This document shows, one piece after another, positions 15,936 to 23,634 of a DNA stretch of 55,279 nt. The stretch comes from a virus, in the IMG/VR virus record IMGVR_UViG_3300019768_000001, positions 1 to 55,279 of that record; one strand, given 5' to 3'. The translations under genes were made by a program, and so were the position numbers. The notes under the pieces are model-generated. The model was not told the DNA's origin, did no database searches, and worked only from the letters and a program-made list of their open reading frames with translations. How positions within the stretch are numbered: the first letter of the stretch is position 1; every line of letters starts with the position of its first letter.

Positions 15936-17330
15936 TTACAATAACGGAGATTGTTCGCCAATCTCAGAATCTATAATCTCATCCGTTCGCTCTGGATCGA
16001 CCAGACCAGATCTGCGACCGTAATTCCTGACATCTTGAATAGCCCACGCACCACGATCTGAGCCTTGGAACATGGCCATCAACACCTGAGGGTCTGCGTC
16101 TTCAGGGTAGAAGTTATCGGATAGCTTGAACTTAACCTCGTCAGGATTCGCTCCCATGAACAAGGCCGCATCTCTCAGCCGATTCTCGAAAGCCTGTGAC
16201 ACGTTAGCGGTGATAGTAGTCAGGATAGAAGTTTCAGCGCTAGCTCTTATCTTTGCGGCCTCAGCAGTTTCAACACCTGATCTAGGCTGGATGATTTGAG
16301 CGCCAAGCATAACCATCTGTTCTTCTTTTCGAACCATAGCCTCGTTTGCTGCGCTGTTTGACTCAGCCTGTACCAGCTTCATATCACCTTTTTGTGTAAC
16401 AACAGCTCTACTACTACCAAGCTGTATCCCGTTTGGGTTTAGATCGTTAAAGTCTCTTGCACTGGTATCACCTGAATTAACATGTAGTGTTGGCTGCCCA
16501 GTAATATAAACCCCTTCCTCGTAATCTGCGCTATTACGGTAATGGGCAACATTAAGAGCTGCAATATCAGAAATTGGCGGTTGATCGGGATAAGGATTAT
16601 TGTCTACGGCACCAATAATATCAGCCGGTATTTTTTCGGCCATTGATCCGTCCGAGTACTTAATATCAAATACAAGGCCTGCAGAATCCTCTTTGTAATG
16701 CTGGACAGTAACACCAGAGTCAGTCACGCGATAAACAAGGTTTTTCGTTACTTCCTCAGATCCAAAGCCATCACTACCGCGATCAAGTACAATCTCTTTC
16801 AGGTTCAGCATCTGCAATGCATTACCGTTGTCGTCCCAGTTAATTGCGTTTTCAGCAAAGTAACTAACAATTTTGGCCTGTACTTGAGCGGATGATTTTT
16901 TTGACGGGACAGTATCAGGTGACAGCTCCTCGATTTCCTGCTCACCACCAACTGACGTGACAACGATATATCGCCCCTTGGCTTGAGCCTGCCTTACAGC
17001 ATCATAGGCCATTGATATAAGCGTTAGACCGTTACCGTCTGCGTTATCGCGCATATACTCAAGCTGAGCGGGAAGCTCTATAATCGGGTCTTCTCGGAAA
17101 ACTAGCCCGGTAAGACCCGAAACGGTTCTACCGGTAAAGTTGGTATAAACAGCACGATTCTTATAGGACTGGTATCTTTTAGATGCTTCATTATTAACAT
17201 CTGGATCTGGAATAGGGAGATAAGCAGGGCCGCGCTTCTTTACCTTGCGCTCACCGTCAATGGCATCTTGATTTCTCAGCCATTCGGTTTTGAACTCATC
17301 ATAAAGCGGGTGGGTTTCTGAAACAGGCAT
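15936..17330 (-). CDS. Portal protein (DUF4055 type)
   Basis: 464 residues from ATG 17330; a TTG at 17345 is the alternative start. The N-terminal part with YNGKRVKKRGPAYLP-like sequence (ERKVKKRGPAYLPIPDPDVN) and YKNRAVYTNFTGRTVSGLTG matches the DUF4055 portal family. The dodecameric ring it forms is the DNA gate at the head vertex. C-terminal features include a Gln/Ala helix region and DNFYPEDADPQVLMAMFQGS. It is separated from the terminase by the Mu-F-like gene and small genes, an unusual order. Its promoter is at 17360-17368. Confidence 0.88.
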   Translation of the reverse strand: MPVSETHPLYDEFKTEWLRNQDAIDGERKVKKRGPAYLPIPDPDVNNEASKRYQSYKNRAVYTNFTGRTVSGLTGLVFREDPIIELPAQLEYMRDNADGNGLTLISMAYDAVRQAQAKGRYIVVTSVGGEQEIEELSPDTVPSKKSSAQVQAKIVSYFAENAINWDDNGNALQMLNLKEIVLDRGSDGFGSEEVTKNLVYRVTDSGVTVQHYKEDSAGLVFDIKYSDGSMAEKIPADIIGAVDNNPYPDQPPISDIAALNVAHYRNSADYEEGVYITGQPTLHVNSGDTSARDFNDLNPNGIQLGSSRAVVTQKGDMKLVQAESNSAANEAMVRKEEQMVMLGAQIIQPRSGVETAEAAKIRASAETSILTTITANVSQAFENRLRDAALFMGANPDEVKFKLSDNFYPEDADPQVLMAMFQGSDRGAWAIQDVRNYGRRSGLVDPERTDEIIDSEIGEQSPLL

Positions 17331-17359
17331 ACTTACATCCGTCAATTAGACTTTCGGAT

Positions 17360-17368
17360 ATTGTAGCA
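17360..17368 (-). promoter_or_regulatory. Extended -10 promoter of the portal gene
   Basis: Minus-strand TGCTACAAT, 30 nt upstream of ATG 17330 and immediately after the terminator at 17381-17405. Confidence 0.62.
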
Positions 17369-17380
17369 CATGGCAGGTGT

Positions 17381-17405
17381 AAAAAAACCCGGACAGTGCC
17401 GGGTC
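17381..17405 (-). terminator. Intrinsic terminator before the portal promoter
   Basis: Minus strand: CCCGG/CCGGG stem with loop CACTGT, followed by seven T. It ends the small-gene operon whose last gene is 17423-17749. Confidence 0.82.
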
Positions 17406-17422
17406 TTTGGTTGGCGTGTAAA

Positions 17423-17749
17423 TTACGTAGTAAGCTTTATGCTCAGGCCTTTGTTTTCTTCGTAACTTACATCTAGCTTATCGTAAATCCACTTAATCAG
17501 CTCTACAGTTTTGGGGTCGTGATAAATCTCAATTCCCTCGTAGTCGCCCTCATAATCTCTTAGAACCGTATGATTATCCTGCCAGTCATCCTGATCAATA
17601 TCAGGGCACCCTTTAAGAAACTCATTTATACGATCAGGAAGGCCCCTGTTAGATGAATTAAAACTGACATTGTAAAATGCCGTTACTATCTTTTTATGTT
17701 TAATATCACACATCACTTCCACCCCTTCATCATCAGATAACTTACTCAT
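17423..17749 (-). CDS. Acidic hypothetical protein
   Basis: 108 residues from ATG 17749 (AGGGTGAGAGAG upstream). Rich in Asp/Glu with YEGDYEGIEIYHDPKTVELI and a helical end (WIYDKLDVSYEENKG). Soluble, family not recognised. It follows an attC-like element (17779-17825) directly, which gives it the position of a cassette-inserted gene. Confidence 0.6.
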   Translation of the reverse strand: MSKLSDDEGVEVMCDIKHKKIVTAFYNVSFNSSNRGLPDRINEFLKGCPDIDQDDWQDNHTVLRDYEGDYEGIEIYHDPKTVELIKWIYDKLDVSYEENKGLSIKLTT

Positions 17750-17778
17750 CTCTCTCACCCTCACAATTAAACTATTAG

Positions 17779-17825
17779 ATAACACTGCAATCACAGGGCC
17801 GTTCCGCCCTGTATTTCTTTGTTAT
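17779..17825 (-). repeat. attC-like 47-bp element, copy A
   Basis: Ends ATAACA and TGTTAT, inner stem CAGGGC/GCCCTG with loop CGTTCC, and unpaired stretches between. It lies five bases after the lipoprotein stop (17829). On the minus strand it is close to copies at 35881-35927 and 48631-48677, all exactly 47 bp long. The layout resembles integron attC sites. Confidence 0.6.
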
Positions 17826-17828
17826 GTG

Positions 17829-18065
17829 TCAATACTTACAGGTTGAAATAGTGCCGTCTGCTTCAATTTTTGTTGTTATCCCACCTCGATACCTCGCCAG
17901 AAACATTATGTATTCAACTCCATCAATACATACCACCTCGTATTTACCGTCACCGCCTTGTATCGCGCGCCCAGTTTTTCCTATGTCGCTTCTTTCGCAG
18001 CCCGTCACACATAACAAAGCAATTAAAACGGACAAAGCAAACGCTCTTCGTTTCTTGTTTTTCAT
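17829..18065 (-). CDS. Small lipoprotein
   Basis: 78 residues from ATG 18065. A Lys/Arg N-terminus, a hydrophobic core (AFALSVLIALLCVTGC) and a lipobox VTGC predict signal peptidase II cleavage and a lipid-anchored mature protein of about 57 residues. The mature part contains GVEYIMFLARYRGG, a pattern I associate with small phage and mobile-element lipoproteins. Its stop is followed directly by the attC-like element 17779-17825. Confidence 0.75.
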   Translation of the reverse strand: MKNKKRRAFALSVLIALLCVTGCERSDIGKTGRAIQGGDGKYEVVCIDGVEYIMFLARYRGGITTKIEADGTISTCKY

Positions 18066-18133
18066 AATCTTCAATTCCTGCTCAGTTAATTAATTGGTGC
18101 TTTTCCTTTTATCGCAAGGTTACCACCATACCA

Positions 18134-18322
18134 TCACGCCGGTTTATTGGTATTCGACGTTAGTTGTGCTTTGTACAGCACGGCCATCTCGCACAGCAGG
18201 TTGAATCGCTCAGGATCAGACTTAAACATATGCTCAAGCTTTCTCTTGCTGGTCTTTGTTATCTCGACCAGCTCGGCAAGGCCCTTAAGCCCTGCCTGCT
18301 TTGCTATTACTGCCGGGGTCAT
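18134..18322 (-). CDS. Small helix-turn-helix-like phage protein
   Basis: 62 residues from ATG 18322 with GGAGTTGAGC upstream. MTPAVIAKQAGLKGLAELVE followed by a second helical pair looks like a small HTH. A paralogue with the same MTP...QAKxAGLKxL start lies at 36394-36555. Probably a regulator or nucleic-acid binder; not proven. Confidence 0.65.
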   Translation of the reverse strand: MTPAVIAKQAGLKGLAELVEITKTSKRKLEHMFKSDPERFNLLCEMAVLYKAQLTSNTNKPA

Positions 18323-18324
18323 GC

Positions 18325-18603
18325 TCAACTCCAATGCGTGCTTACACCAAATTGCTCTAGCGCATCGATAAACAATCGCCCGTTACCGCTATCTATACGA
18401 TCCTTCCATTCCTCAAAATGCTCGCTTGAATCCAATAAGATTGGCTTTATCCCGCGAACCTTTGCGCCGTTTGATTCAACCTGGATTGTTACCATGTCAT
18501 GGTTCATATATGCAGCGCAATTTACATTATGACCAATTCTATTGCCGCAAAAGCTTGCCGTAGTGCTAGCGTTACCGATATTTTCAATAAATACTTTACT
18601 CAT
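18325..18603 (-). CDS. Hypothetical protein, 92 residues
   Basis: ATG 18603 with AAGGGTTTGATC upstream. Sequence MSKVFIENIGNASTTASFCG, mixed composition with scattered Cys/His, then a helical C-terminal part (HFEEWKDRIDSGNGRLFIDA). Its stop lies just before the next ATG (18322). Family not recognised. Confidence 0.6.
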   Translation of the reverse strand: MSKVFIENIGNASTTASFCGNRIGHNVNCAAYMNHDMVTIQVESNGAKVRGIKPILLDSSEHFEEWKDRIDSGNGRLFIDALEQFGVSTHWS

Positions 18604-18613
18604 GATCAAACCC

Positions 18614-19018
18614 TTAAAAAGAAATAATAAATTGCTTGTTGTATGCGCACTCTACTTTTCTAGATGACTCGATTATCTTCTTGCTATTTATTTTCTTACC
18701 ACCATCTACCATTGACATAATCTTTTCTAATCGAGACTTCTCAAAAGACAAAACCCTTGCAACCTTTGGCTTGCTCTGGTCTTTTGATTCGTATCGAGCA
18801 ATAACATCTTTGCAGTAGTTGACACCGCCGATAATAATGTCACGCGCATACTCCTTCTGAGCGGGTGTTCCAGTAAAGCGATCTGTAGCAATCATACGTC
18901 CACCTTTTTTAATTGCCCATGCCATGCGCAATGCTTCAGCGAAGAACTCAGAAGCTTTGCCGCCAAACTTAACGACTGCTTCTTTTGCGATTTTCCAAGC
19001 TTCAGTAAATACGTTCAT
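18614..19018 (-). CDS. Basic protein with conserved phage N-terminal motif
   Basis: 134 residues from ATG 19018. The N-terminal helix FTEAWKIAKEAVVKFGGKAS followed by FFAEALRMAWA matches a widespread short N-terminal module (KAHKIAKxxxxxxGxYxxALxxALKxAW) in phage and plasmid proteins. The remainder is Lys-rich. Role unknown; possibly nucleic-acid binding. Confidence 0.62.
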   Translation of the reverse strand: MNVFTEAWKIAKEAVVKFGGKASEFFAEALRMAWAIKKGGRMIATDRFTGTPAQKEYARDIIIGGVNYCKDVIARYESKDQSKPKVARVLSFEKSRLEKIMSMVDGGKKINSKKIIESSRKVECAYNKQFIISF

Positions 19019-19137
19019 GGCTGAGTTCTCTTTGCTGTTCGTTGTTGGTATGGATACATAATATACCCTATGCGTGCTCTAATCAATAAAAATATACTAC
19101 ATTTGTGCTTTTATTTACCTAGACGTTAGTAGCAGAC

Positions 19138-19163
19138 ACAAAAAAGCCCGCGCTAACGGGCTT
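19138..19163 (-). terminator. Intrinsic terminator
   Basis: Minus strand: AAGCCCG/CGGGCTT stem with loop TTAGCG, then a T-run. It closes the operon 20134-19181. Confidence 0.8.
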
Positions 19164-19180
19164 GGTGGTGTCGATTACGG

Positions 19181-19255
19181 TTATATCTTGCTGGCCATGT
19201 ACACTTGATGGGCGATCATTGCCAGCTGAGAGCCGATGATAAATAGTTCAAGCAT
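19181..19255 (-). CDS. Very small membrane peptide, 24 residues
   Basis: ATG 19255 has AAGGGTTGATT upstream and follows the stop of the preceding gene. MLELFIIGSQLAMIAHQVYM is largely hydrophobic. Directly followed by the terminator. Kept because spacing and ribosome site are good, but a peptide this short is uncertain. Confidence 0.4.
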   Translation of the reverse strand: MLELFIIGSQLAMIAHQVYMASKI

Positions 19256-19257
19256 AA

Positions 19258-19470
19258 TCAACCCAACCCTTGAACATAGCGCGCATGGTATGCAGCTGCA
19301 ACACCAATGGAGAAGCAGAACGCAGCCACCGGAACAATGAACACTAAGTCGCACACCTCGAAGTTTTTACGCATAGACTCACCCTGATACAGCCAATATA
19401 TGAAGCTATTCCAAATACCGCCCGACATAAGGAAGGCGATAACAACCAATGCAAAATCAATAGTAGGCAT
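19258..19470 (-). CDS. Small two-helix membrane protein
   Basis: 70 residues from ATG 19470 (GGAGGGTTGATT upstream). Two hydrophobic segments (FALVVIAFLMSGGIWNSFIY and VFIVPVAAFCFSIGVAAAY) flank a short charged loop. It could be holin-like by topology, but the lysis peptidase lies elsewhere, so this is only a possibility. Confidence 0.6.
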   Translation of the reverse strand: MPTIDFALVVIAFLMSGGIWNSFIYWLYQGESMRKNFEVCDLVFIVPVAAFCFSIGVAAAYHARYVQGLG

Positions 19471-19472
19471 AA

Positions 19473-19874
19473 TCAACCCTCCAGGCCTTTATCTTCGCCG
19501 TCGGTAATAATCTTTATTGTATTTCTAAGGTTCTTGTTTTCACTATTAAGTATTGCAATCATTTGGTCGCGCTCAAACCGAATCTTTTCGGATTCCTCGT
19601 ATAAAGCCTCAAAAGAAAACGCATCAGCAGCCCTTGCCTTAGCTATAGCCTTGCGCTTTGCGTGACGGACGGACGGAGCGTTATTGATAAGCCAATCTCT
19701 ATCCCTCGTTAAGCTCGACATCGCTGACACCAGAATATTCTGAGCGCTATTAGGCATAAAGGTAAGCGTAATCAGCCCAACCCGAAGAGTCTTAAGCTCG
19801 TATTGCTTTGTATCCCCGAAAATAATATCCGCCTTCCATGAGAAGTTAGTAACACCGAAATCTATAATAATCAT
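19473..19874 (-). CDS. Hypothetical protein, 133 residues
   Basis: ATG 19874 overlaps the stop of the upstream gene (ATGA). The first half is beta-like (MIIIDFGVTNFSWKADIIFG); the second half is a basic then acidic helical region (SVRHAKRKAIAKARAADAFS). Family not recognised; part of the accessory operon between the Mu-F-like and portal genes. Confidence 0.58.
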   Translation of the reverse strand: MIIIDFGVTNFSWKADIIFGDTKQYELKTLRVGLITLTFMPNSAQNILVSAMSSLTRDRDWLINNAPSVRHAKRKAIAKARAADAFSFEALYEESEKIRFERDQMIAILNSENKNLRNTIKIITDGEDKGLEG

Positions 19875-20134
19875 GCTGCACCGCCTTCGATACCTAGACG
19901 CTCTTTCTGCTTTTCATTTAGATCTTGCAGGATCTCATCAGCCTTATAAGTCCACTTATCTCCATGCTTCCCATACAAATCCATAGCCCAGTGTATAAAA
20001 ACCGCCTGCTCGTATTCTGCTTTTTTAGCCTTATCTTCATACAGACCAGAAGATATGAGTAATTTAGCCATACGTGCGCATGCAAAGTTAGGGCGGCCAA
20101 GGATGAATATTTCTTGCTCGTTGAGATGAATCAT
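19871..20134 (-). CDS. Hypothetical protein, 87 residues
   Basis: ATG 20134 with GAGGTATTT upstream. Helical, with RMAKLLISSGLYEDKAKKAE and AVFIHWAMDLYGKHGDKWTY. No recognised domain. Coupled to the next gene by ATGA. Confidence 0.6.
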   Translation of the reverse strand: MIHLNEQEIFILGRPNFACARMAKLLISSGLYEDKAKKAEYEQAVFIHWAMDLYGKHGDKWTYKADEILQDLNEKQKERLGIEGGAA

Positions 20135-20248
20135 AAATACCTCGTCATCGGTATTGTCGCCTGTGAAGTGATGCGGCGAACCTGTCAGACGTTACAGGTG
20201 TTCGGGTTGCATGCCCTAGCCGCAAATACAGTGTATCAGATTAAAAAA

Positions 20249-20623
20249 CTATCCAGCAATATAAAGACCGGTAAACAACCCGGTAGCAAAGAAAGCCAAG
20301 AGCAATAAGAAGTTATTTACATTGAACGCTTTATTTACATTTACATTCTTTTTGCTTTTAGCATCTAAAAAAACTTCTTCATCTTTTAATAGCCAGCAAT
20401 GCTGATGCCATTTACCTGTATAGCTTAAGACTTTTTCCCCGCACTCAAGGCAAGGGGCAGATTCATGCATATCACAATAATACGCTCTATAACCGCAGTG
20501 CGAGCATACATTAACACGGCCCCATTTTTTATACGGACTGACTAGCCTTACGTACAATGAAGGCGGCATTGATTTTTCTTTCTTTGCTTTATTATCACAA
20601 TTAAAAAACGGGATGGAAGGCAT
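20249..20623 (-). CDS. Zinc-ribbon protein with C-terminal membrane helix
   Basis: 124 residues from ATG 20623, chosen for GAGGTTTGTAT upstream; longer in-frame starts lie inside the structured leader. CSHCGYRAYYCDMHESAPCL carries CxxC and a second CLEC pair, a zinc ribbon. The C-terminus has a hydrophobic helix (NNFLLLLAFFATGLFTGLYI). Function unknown. Confidence 0.65.
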   Translation of the reverse strand: MPSIPFFNCDNKAKKEKSMPPSLYVRLVSPYKKWGRVNVCSHCGYRAYYCDMHESAPCLECGEKVLSYTGKWHQHCWLLKDEEVFLDAKSKKNVNVNKAFNVNNFLLLLAFFATGLFTGLYIAG

Positions 20624-20656
20624 ATACAAACCTCGTAGCAGGTAATCGTAGAAGTA

Positions 20657-20709
20657 GGAAGCGGCAACACGGTCTACGTTCCATGCTTTCTCCCCGTCGG
20701 GATAGCCGC
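20657..20709 (-). ncRNA. Structured 5' leader RNA (GCGGC...GCCGCTTCC type), copy 1
   Basis: Between the TGGTATAAT promoter (20721-20716) and ATG 20623. Outer stem GCGGC/GCCGC followed by TTCC, with inner CCCGACGGG and ACG...CGT hairpins. The same outer frame occurs in the leader at 26708-26759 and in shorter form at 33752-33769. Confidence 0.5.
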
Positions 20710-20715
20710 AAATCA

Positions 20716-20738
20716 ATTATACCACTATCAGTCTAAAC
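20716..20738 (-). promoter_or_regulatory. Extended -10 promoter with upstream GGTTTAGAC element
   Basis: Minus strand: GTTTAGAC (20738-20731) nine bases before TATAAT (20721-20716), preceded by TGG. It drives the leader and gene at 20623. Confidence 0.62.
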
Positions 20739-20942
20739 CGCCATTGCTGCAGCGTATCGCTTACCGTATTCGCCGCCTGCGTACTGTTCGCAGTACTCAA
20801 CAGGCTTGCGGCTAGGGACTTCAAACTCGTCAACCAAAACGTTTTCTTTATTTCTCGGGCTAACGTAATTAGACCAGATGCGAATCATTGGGTTTTTGTG
20901 GCTAGTGTTACGGTTCGGATTGGTTACGGTTACAGTTTTCAT
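20733..20942 (-). CDS. Small hypothetical protein, 69 residues
   Basis: ATG 20942 with AAGGCAGACACC upstream. MKTVTVTNPNRNTSHKNPMI, basic at the N-terminus, Tyr/Gly-rich near the end (CEQYAGGEYGKRYAAA). Family not recognised. A 16-bp palindrome (20971-20986) lies in its leader. Confidence 0.58.
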   Translation of the reverse strand: MKTVTVTNPNRNTSHKNPMIRIWSNYVSPRNKENVLVDEFEVPSRKPVEYCEQYAGGEYGKRYAAAMAV

Positions 20943-20970
20943 GGTGTCTGCCTTGTTTGTTTGTTTATTT

Positions 20971-20986
20971 AAGATGAGTTCATCTT
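20971..20986. promoter_or_regulatory. 16-bp palindrome, possible operator
   Basis: AAGATGAGTTCATCTT is a perfect 7+2+7 palindrome between the promoter at 21021-21026 and ATG 20942. It could be a repressor operator or a leader hairpin. Confidence 0.4.
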
Positions 20987-21020
20987 AATGTATTAAGCGG
21001 AACAAGTACAGCTTAATATA

Positions 21021-21039
21021 ATTATACCTTAGTCTAAAC
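21021..21039 (-). promoter_or_regulatory. Promoter TATAAT with upstream GGTTTAGAC element
   Basis: Minus strand: GTTTAGAC (21039-21032), five bases, TATAAT (21026-21021). It overlaps the end of the Mu-F-like gene. Same spacing as the promoter at 31714-31733. Confidence 0.6.
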
Positions 21040-22081
21040 CGGCACGCTCGAATGCTAACGGCTCAAGGGCCCGAAGCTCATCAAGGGTTAATGTTGCGCC
21101 TCTTGCGTCTGTGAATTTGCCTATGCTTAGACTGCCTTGACTGAACAGCTTGTACCGCTCATCACCATCTGGAAATTTAGAAAAATATTCCTTCTGGAAT
21201 GATGCCGGTTGCTTTTTAAGGAATGAATTAAACGTTGTTCGGCTTGATGTAGTGCCCGGGCCATCTGCGCCAACTTCTGGGCGCTCACCTTCAAAGCCGG
21301 GGATTTGTAGATCTTCGCGCAACACTGGAGTTCTCAGGCTTCGACAATTCCAATGAAGAGGCGGAATAGGGCCTGAGCCAACCGGGTATACTTTTCCGTC
21401 AAAACCACTACAAATTAAAGTTGTTCTGGAATCTAGCGTCGCAAGAAACCTTTCGCCCTGGAGGAATTCAGCGTTAGTACGGTAAAACTCCGTCTTAGCC
21501 TCGTTTGCAGCCGATATAGCCGATGTTCTGATTAGAGCGTCTGCCTGATTGCCTAAGCCCGGGGCTAAATCAAGTAAATCCTTTGATATCTGGCTATTTG
21601 TTTTCTGTCCAACGATACCGTCACGAATAACTTGCATCATTTGAGCAGACTTTTTAGAGTCGAACTGATCTAAGGCTTGCTTGATCGATATAGATTGGCC
21701 TGAATTAACGTCATCTATCGTAGGATTAAAAGTTACAGCCTGAGCCAACTGAACCGCAGCAGGAGCGGCAAAGTCAACGGTAGCCACACCGATCAACAAC
21801 CTCTCCTGAAACCCTGCCTCATAAGCAGCAAGCTCTAACGACTCTTGAAGCACCTCGTCTGACCATTCTGACACTGAAGCCAATAGAAAGGCCTCAATCT
21901 CCTGAATCACCGCGCGCTGCCGAAGCTGAGCATCTGGAGTAGTGGCAATCTGACCGGCTACACTGCGCAATATTTCCTGAAGCGCTGGCACCAGATCCTT
22001 GACCATACCCCCGCCACGACGCAATAGGAATATTTGGTGCCGAACTTGTGACTCGATTAAGAACTGGTTTGCGCTCATCAT
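21029..22081 (-). CDS. Mu gpF / SPP1 gp7-like head morphogenesis protein
   Basis: 350 residues. ATG 22081 overlaps the TerL stop; a second ATG at 22078 is better spaced from GGGTGAG. The C-terminal domain contains LIRTSAISAANEAKTEFYRT, then LDSRTTLICSGFDGKVYPVG and PPLHWNCRSLRTPVL, the conserved core (DxRTT/SxxC...PPxHxxCRS) of minor head proteins that act in DNA ejection and head assembly. It sits directly after TerL and before, not after, the portal. Confidence 0.88.
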   Translation of the reverse strand: MMSANQFLIESQVRHQIFLLRRGGGMVKDLVPALQEILRSVAGQIATTPDAQLRQRAVIQEIEAFLLASVSEWSDEVLQESLELAAYEAGFQERLLIGVATVDFAAPAAVQLAQAVTFNPTIDDVNSGQSISIKQALDQFDSKKSAQMMQVIRDGIVGQKTNSQISKDLLDLAPGLGNQADALIRTSAISAANEAKTEFYRTNAEFLQGERFLATLDSRTTLICSGFDGKVYPVGSGPIPPLHWNCRSLRTPVLREDLQIPGFEGERPEVGADGPGTTSSRTTFNSFLKKQPASFQKEYFSKFPDGDERYKLFSQGSLSIGKFTDARGATLTLDELRALEPLAFERAGLD

Positions 22082-23634
22082 CTCACCCAGGAAACGTTAA
22101 TATTGGTTATAGGAGTAAATCGCTTGTGCATGCAGCGATACCTGAAAGCGTCGTAATCGTGATCTTCTTGATCTGTATCAACGTCATCAGGGTTCTTACT
22201 GTCACGCGAAAGAATAGGGAATCGAGATATAAACCCCCGGCAGTTTTCGAATATATAAACACCAGGTCTATCACCTACGCCCGACTCTGACTCTTTGGCC
22301 TCAACAGCCCCTTCTAGCAGCTCACAAATCAACTGAGCACCATTAACCCTTGACCCCGGCTTCTTGTTTGCCGGTAGCCATTCGACACCCTGAGCACTCA
22401 TCTTATCACCGATAGAAACCTGATCATCGTCAGTGTTGTAAATCGCAGAATCAGCAGGGCCAGCTTTAACGGATTCGCATATCGTGCCGGGAATCATATT
22501 AATCTGACCATCTATCTTGCCTTCTATGCCGCTACCGGACAGCAAAGACTGATCTATCAGCTTAACAACCTTGGCAACATTGGTAGAGGACATAGACAGC
22601 CCTTTGTTCACCTCATCAGGCTGACAACCGTAGTACTCAGCAATCATAAATATACTGCCACGGGCAAACTCTCTTGATTTACCGTCAATAACAACAGGTG
22701 AACCGTCTGACTCAGCAAACCATAGGTTGGAAAATGGCTTTGATTCACCCCAATCATGCGACCTGTCAACAATCCAGCCCTTCGGCACTTTAAACGGTTT
22801 AACGATATGGACAGACTCTTTCCACAACCAATCAAATCTACCGCCAGAGGTTACAGACCAATCACCGTCAACCCAAGCCTTGCGCTTATTTGGGTCTTTG
22901 ATGCTCATCAGGAAGGCGATATAGGTTCTATCAAGGTATGGATTTTCTCTCCAGCTACCATGGATGGCGACACGTGTCAGCTCGATTTCTTCAGGATCGT
23001 TACCGTCCTGCATATCAACAAGGATTTTTTCGCGCTGAATCCTACCTCTTGGCACCGGGTCAATAAATCGACGCTTAACCCATGAATGCCCAACACCAAA
23101 AGGATTTGTCGTGCTGAAACATTCAAGAGGTATAGGAGGTAACAGGCTTCCATTAGGGAGCGGGTAGTCTTCAGGCCTGAATGATGACCGCATACAAGAG
23201 AACATAGACTCATAAAACTCAGAATCAGCCCTCTTTGTCAGCTCGTTATGACCGACAAAAGGGAACTCTTGACCATGGTAGTTCCAATAGCCGTCAGCTT
23301 TCTGCTCATACCGAAACAGTAGTTCTTCGCCAGTAGGCCAAACCCATTTTAACTCAGAGTTAGACGATAGGAATCTAGCGCCATCACCAAACTTAGAGTA
23401 AAGCTTCTTTGATTGAGCAATAATATCAGCAAGGTTTTTATACTCAATATCGAATATAACCCCTTTCCAGAAAGCACCGTAACCACGACCAACAAGGCGG
23501 CGAAACCTCATTAGCTGGGCCGCTGTTTTACCTGGCCCTCTTGTCCCGCAATACAGTATTTCGTTGCACGGGCATGATATAGCCAAAGACTGAGATCCAG
23601 GCAATGGCTTTACAACCGCATTATAACTACCCAC
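22078..23634 (-). CDS. terL: Terminase large subunit
   Basis: About 518 residues from GTG 23634. This start overlaps the TerS stop by 8 bp and AAGACGAG lies about 10 bases upstream; an upstream TTG at 23682 is less likely. The ATPase Walker A is GTRGPGKT (about residue 29). WIVDRSHDWGESKPFSNLWF marks the start of the RNase H-like nuclease domain, followed by acidic clusters near the C-terminus (DDVDTDQEDHDYDAFRY). It cuts concatemeric DNA and pumps it into the prohead. Confidence 0.93.
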   Translation of the reverse strand: MGSYNAVVKPLPGSQSLAISCPCNEILYCGTRGPGKTAAQLMRFRRLVGRGYGAFWKGVIFDIEYKNLADIIAQSKKLYSKFGDGARFLSSNSELKWVWPTGEELLFRYEQKADGYWNYHGQEFPFVGHNELTKRADSEFYESMFSCMRSSFRPEDYPLPNGSLLPPIPLECFSTTNPFGVGHSWVKRRFIDPVPRGRIQREKILVDMQDGNDPEEIELTRVAIHGSWRENPYLDRTYIAFLMSIKDPNKRKAWVDGDWSVTSGGRFDWLWKESVHIVKPFKVPKGWIVDRSHDWGESKPFSNLWFAESDGSPVVIDGKSREFARGSIFMIAEYYGCQPDEVNKGLSMSSTNVAKVVKLIDQSLLSGSGIEGKIDGQINMIPGTICESVKAGPADSAIYNTDDDQVSIGDKMSAQGVEWLPANKKPGSRVNGAQLICELLEGAVEAKESESGVGDRPGVYIFENCRGFISRFPILSRDSKNPDDVDTDQEDHDYDAFRYRCMHKRFTPITNINVSWVR

